DNA of 64,000 bases from Stichopus chloronotus (Eukaryota > Echinodermata > Holothuroidea > Aspidochirotida > Stichopodidae). The stretch spans positions 22,663,559-22,727,558 of the forward strand of contig CM037840.1 in assembly GCA_021234535.1 (NCBI GenBank), in the 5' to 3' direction. A model generated the notes under the pieces. That model did no database searches. It saw only the letters and a program-made list of their open reading frames with translations, and was not told the origin of the DNA. A program made the position numbers and the translations under genes. This document shows positions 36,697-48,392 of the stretch, piece by piece. Each line of letters starts with the position of its first letter. Position 1 is the first letter of the stretch.

Positions 36697-38769
36697 TAGT
36701 TGCCACCCCATGAAGCTTTCTACAGCGATTTGAAAAAATCTAACATCACATCAGTCGAATACGATTATTGTCAACAGGTGTGGCAACAAGGAAATATGGA
36801 AACCATGAAAGACTTTCTGACCTGGTTTTTGGAGGCCCTAGAAAAGATGACACAATTTTACAAAGAACGACTTATCGATGTTTTCAAAGATGGAATATCG
36901 GTGCCATGTCTCACCATGAAGTATCTTTTTCAGAAGGCTGAAGAGGAACCTTTCGCTCTGTTTCACAGAAATGACCAGGATCTGCACAACACATTTAGAG
37001 CTAACCTCGTCGGAGGCCCATCCGTCATTTTTCATCGTCACCAGGAAAAAGGCAAAACAAAGATTATTAACACTGACAACGTGTGTCAAAAGATAGTCGG
37101 TTTTGACGCCAATGCCCTCTATCTATGGGCGATCATGAAGAACATGCCAACCGGTCCATATCTCAGACGTCGAGAGGAGACAGTGCTCAAGTTGGAAAAT
37201 AGTCGCCCTGTCACCCACCAGTAATGAGTGGTTGCAGTGGAAGGCGTACAAAGAAAACGTCTCCATTCGACACCAAGGGAATGACAAAGAAAAACGAGTT
37301 GAGTTGCGGCGAATACCCGTGGACGGATTTTGTCAGGAGACAAACACCGTTTACCAGTTTCACGGATGTCATTTTCACGGTCACGACTGTTACCTCACCC
37401 AACGTAAATGTTACACCTTCGAAGAACAGCAAAAGTTTGAAAAAAAAAACCGACAGCATTAGAGATTACTTCAATTCCAGTGGGTACAACTACGAAGAGA
37501 TAAGGGAATGCGAATTTTACACACAACATAAGACATCGCAAAAACTTTAACAGTTTCTCCAGAGTTTACGTTTACCACTCGAAAGAGTTCGTAAGTTAAG
37601 TACTCAGAGGAATGTACAAGCTACTCGAGACGACCGAATTTTTGGCGTTATCGAGTGTGACATTCATGTTCCCGACGGACTGAAACCGACATTTGCAGAA
37701 ATGTGTCCCATCTTCAAAAATAGGAATATTTCGATCGACGACATCGTTGAACACATAAAAAATTTTGCCCTGGAAGGAAACATTATGACGAAACCTCGTA
37801 GATGTCTGATCGGTAGTATGTTTGGAGAAAAAGTTTTACTGGCCACGCCCCTAGTCAAGTGGTACCTCGACAAGGGCCTACAAATTACTCGAATCTACCA
37901 AGTGATAGAATTTTCTCCCAAAGCGTGTTGTAAGGCATTTGGTGAAGCAGTGTCAGATGCATGAAGGGAGGGCTATCGTGATCCGTCAAAAGCCATCATT
38001 GCCGATACGATGAAACTCATTGACAATTCGTCCTACGGTAAAACCATCACAAACAAAGAAGGGCACCGTACCATCCCTATTGCGCAAGAGGGCAAAGCTT
38101 CCATGCTCATTAATGAAACAAACTTCCGAGATTTAAATGAAATTTCGACCGGCTGTTACGAGGTGGAGTCAGCAAAACGGTCCATTGCTATGGATTTACC
38201 CATTCAGATTGGCTTCTTCGTGTACCAGTAAGCGAGGCTGAGAATGCTTCAATTCTATTACGACTTCTTAGACAAACACTTTGACCGTCAATATTGGGAG
38301 TACGTCGAAATGGACACAGACTCTGCTTACATCGCCATTGCATCCGACAAACTCGACGATCTGGTCAAAGCAGAATTAAAAGAAATCTATCACAGCGAGA
38401 AGCGTTATTGGTTTCCCCTTACGACACGGAAGAGCATAAACACTGTGACAAACGGACCCCCGGGCTGTTCAAAGTCGAGTGGGAAGGCGATGGGATTTTA
38501 GCTTTGAACAGTAAAATGTATTACTCTTATGGCGGGGTGAAAGACAAATTTGGTTGTAAGTGAATTAATAAGAAACGCAATAAGGTCGGGAAAGATATTT
38601 ACTTGGGCGTGCTGAATACGAAAGCCGCTGTAACCGGTCAAAGCAAGGGTTTCAGGGTAAAGGACAACCGAGTGTATACATACTCACAAATTAAGACAGG
38701 ATTTACGTATTTTTATCCTAAGCGAAAGGTTTTAGAAAACGGTTTACAGACAAGTTGCAGTGCGTGTTA
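36697..38769 (+). pseudogene. Protein-primed DNA polymerase B of Polinton, broken
   Basis: This is the remains of the Polinton replicative polymerase (DNA_pol_B_2 type, protein-primed). In order it shows a motif-A-like segment GFDANALYLW (near 37100), a PVDGFCQETNTVYQFHG segment (near 37320), motif B NSSYGK (near 38025), motif C MDTDSAYIA (near 38310) and a C-terminal FRVKDNRVY stretch ending at a stop near 38769. The N-terminal exonuclease part is missing. The frame is broken by a stop and frameshift near 37222, further breaks near 37460 and 37548, in-frame stops near 37964 and 38229, and another frame change near 38430. No function is possible without the missing half. The family call is strong; the number of lesions is a by-eye minimum. 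Confidence 0.88.
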
Positions 38770-40722
38770 AACCGATTACATCATACCTCACAATTATCAT
38801 TTAATAACGATAACGGCGACTTAAGCGGCAAACTGAAACACATTAAACACAAGGGCGGGATGGGAACTTCTATACATTTTACCTAATTTGCACTTGTTTC
38901 GTGAAATTATGGGAATTCAAGATTCAGGAAAATGTTGTTTTCAAATTGCAGCAATAAGGTTAGTTGAAACATTCTCGCTAATTAATTATTCTAGCCTTGT
39001 TGATGGAACGTGTAGTAAACCTAGCTCCTGTTCTAATCAGCCTGACCGCACGTTATAACGTTTTGTTCCCATACATATGAAGGGATGCTTGTTATAACTA
39101 ATTTTATGAAGTAAGCCCATTAAATGACAGGCTAACATGATTAATAGTGAATATAAACAAATGCGGGACCGTTAATGCTTGAAAGGATTAGCTTGTAACC
39201 ATGGTTTATAGATAGGGGAACGTCACACTTTCACTTTTGTTTTAAGTTATGCTAAACCATACTCCCTCAGTCTATACTCTTTGTGGGCCTGTTACTAAAA
39301 GATAAGGCTACTCTCGGATGTTCGGATACAGAAAATGATACTTTTTGGTATGGTTACAACGGTTGAACTATTATAATCCTTATCTACATCTTTACCGAGT
39401 CAAAAATTACATCTTTGAATTCGTATAGTCTTAAAGGTAGCTAGCTATAGATTCAATATCTAGTTTTGCTTTAGCAGTGAATCGATCGTGTGCTGTATTT
39501 GTCATATTACTTATCGGATCGATATGATGCTGTTATGTTGTAGTTCAGCATGTAAGTACGTTCACAGTGTGTGCATAACGTAGTGTACTGCACGCATACA
39601 GCACAATAAACAAGTTGGTACTGAAAATAGTCGTTCGACATTTATCCCAGCAGATATAGGAGTGACCTACTGATAGATAAACTCTGTTGTAAAATTATTG
39701 TTACGACTGGCACCCAGTTTCAGTTACGTGGGGAGACCTTGAGGTCGTAGAGTATGGTCTACTGTTTTCAAGGCGTAAAACCATAACGTGGTAGAAGGGT
39801 ACATAAGGTAACTGACTTGAACTGTATAAATTTGAAACTTGCAGAACGAGGTCAAACCTCTAAGACCCACGTGCAAAGTTGTGTCTAATTGCATTGTGGA
39901 TCATGAATCAATAAAGAACACAGAACTGTGTAAAAATACTTTTGAGCTGTGAAGTACCATTATTTTACTGACCTGTGTGCTGACCATGGTGCGACGGAAA
40001 AAAAAGAAAAACAATGAGAAAACGATAAGATAAAACAAATCGATCGTTATGACTTTGAGAAAAACCTAACATTTCTACTGTACTAGCTTCATGAACATAG
40101 CAAACACTTTTGTGTAGGAAGCGGGTTCATATACGCGTGATTGTTGATTGGTTACTCCACTGCAAACGTTCAACGATAATACACTGCATGTCTGCTCTCA
40201 GCAATATGAAAACAAATTCCCCAAGCAAACACTATTTGAGTATACGACTTGCAAATTGGTTACAAATCGAGAGCGAATAATCCACAACCATTCGATCCCA
40301 TCATTACGAACCATATAACGTTTTATTTTAACGACTCGTAAATTGATAACACTGACTTTGTAGCGCATGGAGGCTTCAATAAAATAAAACATTAAATATA
40401 AAGAGGAACTTCAGGGGTAAATTTTCAGTTTTCGGTAACCTTAGTCGTATGACATGCATAATATCAAAACAACTTTTATTTAGATTGCCAGACATACGGT
40501 AAGTTCAAAAGGCCGGTATGAAACACATGACATAGCGACTTATATGACTATCCTATTGGAGCAGAGTTGTTGTCATATTCATTTTTTCTACTCACCCCCC
40601 CCAAAAAAAGTACATATACAAAAATATACACTCTCGGTATCGCCTTCCAGATCTTCTACCTCTGTCGTAAAACATAGTTTCGTGGCTTTACCCAATCCAT
40701 TCATTCGCATCGCATCATTCAG
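38770..40722. other. Polinton interior without recognisable genes
   Basis: This AT-rich interior between the polymerase stop and the right TIR holds only short unconvincing reading frames. It shows no integrase, ATPase or capsid signature. Confidence 0.6.
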
Positions 40723-40889
40723 CCCCATAAATTATACGTCAATGTAATCTCCATGAGTATGAAAAACATGTTTGCAATATCCGAGACAACAAGGTCCTTC
40801 AGATTGCAAGGGCGGCACTCTTTTCTTTTCATTGAACCACCTCATTTCACCACCTCAAAAAGGGTGCCATTTCCACATCCTATACTACT
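40723..40889 (-). repeat. Polinton right terminal inverted repeat
   Basis: This arm of about 167 bp matches the left arm read in reverse complement out to TATAATTTATGGGG. It has two 13-bp units (40831-40856). Confidence 0.92.
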
Positions 40890-40895
40890 GAGGGA
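40890..40895. repeat. Polinton target-site duplication, right
   Basis: GAGGGA lies immediately after the right TIR and matches the left duplication exactly. Confidence 0.9.
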
Positions 40896-41889
40896 AAATT
40901 CGAAATAATTTTTTTTTTTATGACTGAATGCACTTTGATGCTATTGATACAACAAAAGTGTGTAATTTTGAAATTGATCTATTCTACAAAAATCGTTGTC
41001 CTAGCAACACTGAAGTTCATTCATTGATTATTCATCGACATTTTAGACACAACTGCACCATTGGGTGGAATATAGCCCGGTCCTAAAAATCTGACTTTTA
41101 TTTTTGATACAATATGCATATTTTTTAGCAAAAACTTGTGGTTGAGAGAAAGTGAAGCTACTTATTTTCTTGCAGGCCAAAAATACTTGTTTTGAAGGTG
41201 AAGTACAAAAACATCTACAATCAGCCAATATTTGCTATAAATTGTGACTCAACAATTTACTAAAATGCTACCATATGAAGGAAAAAATAAGGACACTGAC
41301 CTGGTGACAATGTTTTAAGTTTTAAGACACTTTTCTCAGTTGATGGGCAACATTTCGACAGACGACGATGATTGTTTTTCTCAGCTTTCAAACTCTGCTT
41401 TATCTTCCGTTGATCCAATAAACTCCAGTTCACCCTGTGCTAGTGCTGCTTTTCTGCCAAATGTCAATCGCAAAGTATATAAGTCAGTTCAATAGACAGC
41501 TATACCCGATCTAACGACAGTACCTCTCTGCCATTGACGTAGGATATACCACTTTACCACTTTTTCAAGGCAAGTTCACTTCACTTTACCCTTAGCCGTC
41601 TAACAATTTCAAGCACCATTGACATTCTGATGGACTTTACTCGTATCCGTAGTCTACCTCTAACTGTTTCCTTTGATATTCTATGGCTTATACAGCTGTG
41701 GTGTTCATAGAGGGGTCACGTTTTTGAAACATTTCGTTGTTTTTTTTACTGCTTGTTCCGTTTTCATGATCAATATGTCTGATTTCAGCTGATTTATTTC
41801 ACTTTTAAACATCTGTTTCTTAAGAAATGTTACTTCATTGTACAGTACTCCTTTTGAACATCTTCGTTTATTTGGATATTGGTTTTGCA

Positions 41890-42051
41890 TTTCTCATTAT
41901 CCCCTTCTTTTCGGGTTACGGGCGGAACATCATCATTCAGTCCGAGTCCTAAGAGAGGTCTCTGTTGGGTATTTTCGCTTGCCACATGCAGGACAGTATA
42001 TCTGCCTGAATCACTGTCTGGATTTTTTTCTCTACGAAAAAAAAGTAACAT
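41890..42051 (-). other. Possible exon of an unrecognised gene, copy A
   Basis: A minus-strand frame follows a pyrimidine-rich TTTTTTTTTCGTAG acceptor-like site and contains LNDDVPPVTRKEGDNEKC, which is repeated in copy B. In the shared stretch most differences fall at silent positions. The protein is not one I recognise. It may be an exon of a repeat-borne gene or a chance open frame in duplicated DNA. Confidence 0.3.
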
Positions 42052-42569
42052 CCGACGGCTTTGGAGACAAATTCCTTTTCATCCTGCAAAACTCCTACGT
42101 AATCAGTTTCGAAGTTCTAGTGCAATAAGCTGAAGCTGGGCTTTTAACTAAAAGATAAAAAAAAAAAAAAATTACCATCGCTCGTATCTGTGTACATCGA
42201 CTGTGACCAAAATGTAACTGGACACCTTCATGGTACTCCATATACCGTGTTTGTGGGACCAATGGACTAATGGACCATGAATATTCTTCAACTGCTCATG
42301 TCTCGTGAACCACATAATGAGAATTGAGTGAAAATTTCATTGTTAGATTTACTTACTCCTCAACATATCAACGCTAAATTCGTGGCTAGACTATCCTGTA
42401 ACTCTATGATACTCTTTGTTCGTTTCACTGACTTTGCTACGTGCGCTCACGGGGCTGCTTATTTTCAGAAGCTTAATTTGGTTGATAGAAATATGATTAG
42501 CAGCACATCAAACAACCGACGATTTGTCTATGAAAACCTAGCTGGAGGATCTTCACACCATAGGCATTA

Positions 42570-42720
42570 ATTTTTGCACTTCTCATTATCCCCTTCTTTT
42601 CGGGTTACGGGTGGAACGTCATCATTCAATCCGAGTCCTAAGGGAGGTCTCTGTTGAGCCTTTTCGCTTGCCACCTGCAGCACAATACATCTGCCTGAAA
42701 CACTCCCGGAATTTGTTTCC
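42570..42720 (-). other. Possible exon of an unrecognised gene, copy B
   Basis: This partner of 41890-42051 preserves the LNDDVPPVTRKEGDNEKC segment. It ends in a stop soon after, while copy A reads on for another twenty or so codons. No function is assigned. Confidence 0.3.
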
Positions 42721-42960
42721 CTCTCAACTTGTATTTTACGAGGTCTTTGTTTGCGTGACTGCAACATTTTGGGAGATAACCTTTATGGGAGATATGTTTG
42801 TTCTGTAAGTTGGATTTGCCCAAACGACCCACCGACCTCAAACTGGATATTTGCAAATGTATTTTTACATTTTTATATTTATTTCAGTACCTCCATCGTA
42901 AAAGTGTTGTCTTCTGACCATTCGTCCTTTCATCTATGAGATGTTTTGTATTGCTGTGTC

Positions 42961-45900
42961 AATTTCTCTTCATATTAAAGCTGATTCGATATATTTTTCA
43001 TTTTCATGCAAACAAAAAAAATATGAAGACATCATATGTAAACTAATTTGCAATAGTTACATACGAAAGAATACAACTAAGATTTGTATACATAGTACGG
43101 TATCGATAAGTAGCAGAAAATGGTGGAAGGCCTAAAAAAACCAAAACCTATATTAACTTTATTATATTGGATGAAAAAAATTGTTCATGCATAAAAAGCG
43201 AGTTTTACATAAAAAGACAAATACTAAAACAAATTTGAGTTTGTACATAATCGTATTTTTACTGAAAACAAGGCAGGAAAAAGATAAACAAGATTTAAAA
43301 CATGCCAACCATCTGTCTCCATTGTATCAAATTACTTTAAATCGAAGTTCAAGTCAAGTATTGTTTCATTTTCAGCGATTGCGTCGTGTGAAACATGACT
43401 AAAAATTGTCGATTTGCGGTATTTGTTGACATGTTGTAATTTTGTCTTTCCTAAATCTTTTCTCGGGGGTTCTTTTCAATAATATGAGGTTATTTAAAAA
43501 CCAAATTCCTTTCTTTTTCGTCCTTTTCTGTAAAAAATATCATTTGCATGTATGGAATAAAGGTTAATCAACCCTGTACCGTGTATTAACTGCAGGATAA
43601 TGCACTATCCTTTTTATGGTTTTGAAACTCCTCTATGCGTTAGCAGCACTTTGCCGATTAAAAGGACTTTGTTATTGTTGTACCTCACACTGTGCAGTAC
43701 AGGATGATATGTTGTGAACTCAAAGAACAGATTATAGCACTATAAAGCTTGATTTCCTTCGGCAGTGTATGGATAACTCATAAATCATAACTCTAGACTA
43801 AAGCAATGCAATGGTAAACTTCCAAAAATAGCAACACTCAAACTATGCACTAAACAATTTTTTCTCATGACATCTTTTATATGTTTCATTCATAATGGGT
43901 AATAGGAAAAACGGTTTATAGAATTTAGACAAATTTCCGCGAGACACTTTTGGCCAATAATGACATCGCTTTATTAACTTGCTTTAAGAGTTCTAATCTC
44001 TAGCCGGAAGAGATAACTTACTTAGAACTCAGCAAAGCTCTGTAAAACATCAGTCATGAGGGGCGAGGCCGGAAGCAAACTGGTGCATCATCATGCATAC
44101 ATCATCTGAGGCATACATCATCAGTAAAAAAGCTAAACTTAAAATAACATACCTGAAAGCCAATTAAAAGCCTGGAGACGTCATTCGAGTACTAATTCTG
44201 TCGCACAAATAACGGACCTATTGTTATCATCGATTACCTTGAATTGGAAAATGTAAATCTACGTGTCCATTACGATGCATTAAAAAAGGAAAGTATAAAG
44301 GATTGTAACTTAAGAGTTGGATTGGGCACAGCGTGATTTCAGATGGAAATCAAAACATTGTCTTGTAAACATTTTTAACTATCAGGACAAGGTTTTTCTA
44401 GTGACACCATTGGGGAGGTTTTTGAGAATGGAGCATCTATCAGCAATGATCTCACATAGAATCAATCACGAAGAAAAACGCAAATGGGGAAAGAATTCTC
44501 ACAGCTGTGCCAGTCCTTGTCCAGATCCCGTTTTTGGAATGCCACTGATGCAATCCAGTTAGTCAATCGTTTGTGTAACTGACTGAGAACAACGAGGTTA
44601 CAGTTTTGTGTTTTCTGTATTGTTCGAAAGCACCTATGTTATCGCTCACCGCCGTATTCGGCTTTCTCGCAATAAGTATTTATCCTTCAGGAACATTTTG
44701 CTTTTCCCCAGTCACTGTTAGTGCGATTGGAAATTTCACTATCAGGAACGAAGTAGCTGGAGGTATCGCTAGGATTTTTCGATATGAATAGACCTCTTAT
44801 CATACAGCAACAGGAAATCATGATTGTCAAGGAGGCGGAAGAGGTCACGTTCGTTATACATTACGGATGAGTTCATGCAAGGATCACTGCTAGGGAGGAA
44901 CTGGGCTCAATGTTTTGACATATACAAAATCAGAAAACGATAAAATTCGACTGTCGTAGCTCAATCAATGAGATCTTGTTGAACAAATGTGCAAGGCTTC
45001 TTTCTTGACAAGAACTATGAATCAAACTATGCAGTCTCCTGAAAATTACCTGGCGTAGCTAGTGGGGGGGGGGGGGGGGAGGCACAAAGGCGACCAAACA
45101 TTCTGACGTGAAGGCACGTCATGGACCAGCACTTGCATTGAAAAGGCGTTATAAAGAAATATAGTTAAAAGAACGAAGATAGCTGTAGTTTAACTGGATG
45201 GAACTTTGTACTGTTTTCATCTCTAAAATTAAAAGACTGGGCCAGACTGGTGCTAATAAACAAGTGGATTATCCATTTTCTCATTGTATGTACATTTCAT
45301 CCAATAGGTAAATTTAATGACGTAGAAAACCACGCCGTGCGGTAAAAAAGCAGTATAGAATAAGACTACGTGAACTATAAATAGGTACTGCATGATACCT
45401 CGTATTGACTAGTGTACAATCACATTAATCAACAGGTAGACACAAATGTTGAAGTCAGTGGGCAAATGAAACACACTTAATAGCCTATTGTTCTGTCACA
45501 CCTGAACCTTGGAACTGGATGTGACATGTATAGAGATTTTATGATACCGCACTTTATACTGCACTTAAGCACATGTAGTACAATATGAGCAATGACATGT
45601 TCAGTATTTAGGAGCGTAGTATAATGGTGATAAGACGATAAACAGAGGATGAATTGATTTGGCCATTCTCCTGGACGGTGGACATACAAGATATAGCCTA
45701 TGATACCCTTCAGTGCCACCGTGACCTCCTTTGACGTACTAGACTAGGCAAATACATCTACACCGTATTCCATCCGAGTATATCCTCATTTTACGTCCGG
45801 TAGAGAGAGGAGGCAGATTTGAGGTTGTACTAGCTGGCTCCTTGATGACACTGTGTGTGTGTGTGGGGGGGGGGGGTGTACGATAAGTGTATTTCACAAT

Positions 45901-47137
45901 ATTGCAATGCTTAAATTACATGCTTAATCAACAATATACTTGTCCATATATATGGGAAAGACTGAGAAGTGATAAGGTTACATACAACTTTCTTCAAAAT
46001 ATTGCAAGAAAGCACTCTGCTTTCCTAAAGCACGAAAGGTACCTAGTTGATCGAAGTCATGGCCAACGTGCAATATGTTACTTAAGGAAATGAGTCCAAG
46101 GAATAATATTTTACGTAATAAAGATACGCAGCTATTGACTCTAAATAGCATATGCAGGCTTAAGAATATTGTCAACCTGTCAACTTTCCTTCAGGCTAAA
46201 CACAAATGGTTAAAATAAGAGAATACTTATACATGAGTCAGATACAAATGAACATTAGTGAGTACAAAATTAACGATCGAAGTTGGATAGTCAGTGGTCT
46301 GTCATAAAAAATGACGGATTTCATTGGGAGTCTTTCCTTTCATGCCGGATTTGGCAGTGAATTCGCCTCTGGCGTAATTCTTTAAGCATGTATGCTTATC
46401 ATCAAAATGTAATTCACTACCGTGACAGATTAGTTTTCGTGTTCAATGTATGTATTTTAGGGGCAGGCAAATATAATGCCTTGACAGATGTATACATAAA
46501 CACTACAAAAAAAAAAACTTAACTATCATTTCTTATCAAGTTAACACACCAGCAAATGCGATTTCTACTCATGACTGTAGAAAATCACAGTAAACGGCCA
46601 CCATGATTAACAGGTGACTATCTCCGAACTAATTTTTGACAAAAATTCATACACTAAATTGCTACATGTCCTGTGAGTTTCACTTTTGATACAGACAGTA
46701 TTAAAATACGAAATCACTTATCAAGTGCTAGTGACTAATAGGCAGTGAAGCAATGTAATCTTAACAATGGACTTATCGCCGTGATACGTAACGGTTATTT
46801 CTGACCGACCATCCGAGTAGCAATTAAGAGCAATCAGAATATTTTATAAAGAATTAGTAACCTGCATCTACACTAAGTTCTTTGTACATTTGTTACACTA
46901 AAACAACTAAACTACTCTTTTTCTTCTCTTTTGTTTATTTTTTTTATTGTATTGTTTATCTAGCTATATATACATAATACTCTCCATCATGTAATGAGTG
47001 AATGACCATCTTTTCTTGTTTCATTATTATCTTAATCTTGATTATCAAATATCCTTCTTTACTTATTCCGTTAGATAGTTCTTCTGAAAATCCTCCAAAT
47101 CCAATCAAAGGTTTACTTTATAACACTGTCTTGTTAC
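42961..47137. other. No supported gene; expected site of missing exon 3 of copy 4
   Basis: Two plus-strand frames (44317-44562 and 44606-44791) have no recognisable family. Poly-G runs occur near 45065 and 45868. I looked on the minus strand for the NDWQAIF and ITSC signatures of HNMT exon 3 and did not find them. Confidence 0.5.
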
Positions 47138-47850
47138 CTGAAAGAAGAATCATAAAATGGTTTTCTCCTTCTTCCAAGCAAGTCATTAAATTCAAGATAG
47201 ACGCCTTTAAGTCTGCAACGTAGTGCAACGAATGTATGGCGCTGATGAAGTGAAACTTTGAAACTCTGCCCCTCTGTTTGCGTTCGTCACAGAATTCATG
47301 CCATGTCTGCTGCCTCCAGTCAAACTCAACATATTTTAAATCTTTGCCTTCCAACAATTTTTTCTAGTCCTCGATATGTGATATCGCTGGTTCTATGACT
47401 GTGTTGGTTATCGATGGGATCTTCTTTAAGAGATGGGTTATCATTTCACATTCCGCATCACCTACAATATAAACAGAAAACATCAGCAACACAAAGTGAA
47501 AGTAAAAGGGTGGGAGACAGGGGGATGTGGTATTGAAGGACAAATGGATGAAGTTATGATTCAGGTAGATGGAAAGAGAATTAGGAATGTGGATCAGAAA
47601 GATAAATATTTTTGATTTCCCACCTGATCCACTTCCAACTGCCATTATCCTCAGTTTGTCGTGTGATCATCTTTTTCATTTGTAAACAGTCTCTCGTCCA
47701 ACTTCTGACGATACATCAATTAATCCACTTAGCTAATCACCTGGTTCGAGTCGGAATGCAAAAAAAAAAACAAAAAAAAACCGCAAATGTTTTCGCGTAA
47801 TATTCTGTCTCAGCGGAGAGAGACTTCAAATTATGTATTGCCGCCTCCAT
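47138..47850 (-). pseudogene. HNMT-like copy 4, pseudogene (exons 1 and 2 only)
   Basis: Exon 2 (47461-47138) is flanked by a proper TAG acceptor and GTAAC donor. It has the same 324-nt length as copies 2 and 3 and carries ITNTVIEP, DWRQQTWHEFCDE and FHFISAIHSLHY. One in-frame TAG (about 47366-47364) replaces the Tyr of the KYKK segment. Exon 1 (47850-47624) begins MEAAIHNLKSLS and ends with an intact GSGSG and GT donor, but its middle has a poly-T tract, frame changes and stops where the WVDMIF segment should be. I found no exon 3 with the WQAIF signature in the next 3.5 kb. An AG acceptor lies 19 nt upstream of the ATG. The copy is inactive, probably after losing exon 3. Confidence 0.88.
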
Positions 47851-48392
47851 GGTTGATTCAGAACCATCCTAATTAAAAGAAGTCGATGAAAAATTTATTT
47901 AGCAGACTGACCATCATTGCACTATAGTTGTTTCTACTTATCACATATGTAAGAGAGAATTTGGAAAATGTCACTTTCCAGCTCTATGCATATGGTTTGT
48001 AGTTGAACTTTTATTTATACAATGTTGTAACAAACAGGCAAATTAATGTTATGTTTCATGCACAAAAACATGTTCTTGTAACGAGGATAAGATTCAACAG
48101 AATTTCACAGAACACATGGCATACAAACCAATACAAAATAAAAACACAGGAAACCAATGACATGTTGCGAGGACAAAAATTTCTGTCCAAAGAGTAGTAT
48201 TGAAAATAAAAAGTGTGTACGTTTATCTCACCTTTGTCATAGTATATGTATATGTATCCGATGTATTGAGAAGGAGATCCGTCACCTTTTTACTATATGC
48301 GTTAACTATCCCATATAAATATTTTGCATGGTTAAAGTAAACGTTACTCAAACCTTGGCTTCAAAATTTTTTGGTAGTTCTAGAGTCAAACA

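Larger units (their letters stand above)
36433..40889. mobile_element. Internally deleted Polinton/Maverick element, complete ends
   Basis: The element is bounded by inverted repeats starting AGTAGTATAGGATGTGG on both ends and by a perfect 6-bp target-site duplication GAGGGA (36427-36432 and 40890-40895). A 6-bp duplication, an AG-start TIR and a protein-primed family B DNA polymerase together define Polintons. At 4457 bp it is far below the usual 15-20 kb. Only polymerase sequence is recognised; integrase, ATPase, protease and capsid genes were not found. The left TIR runs almost directly into the middle of the polymerase, so a large internal deletion removed the rest. It is inserted upstream of HNMT-like copy 3 and is inactive. 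Confidence 0.93.
41050..42960 (+). repeat. Direct segmental duplication, second copy (expanded)
   Basis: This is the longer partner of 25440-26370. The extra length is largely a nested direct repeat: about 41885-42010 recurs at about 42575-42700. A piece near 42495-42570 also resembles 35895-35980. Confidence 0.62.

Noticed and set aside
44317..44791. Two plus-strand frames as a possible gene
   Set aside because: They have no recognisable domain, no supporting splice sites and no duplicate elsewhere in the window.
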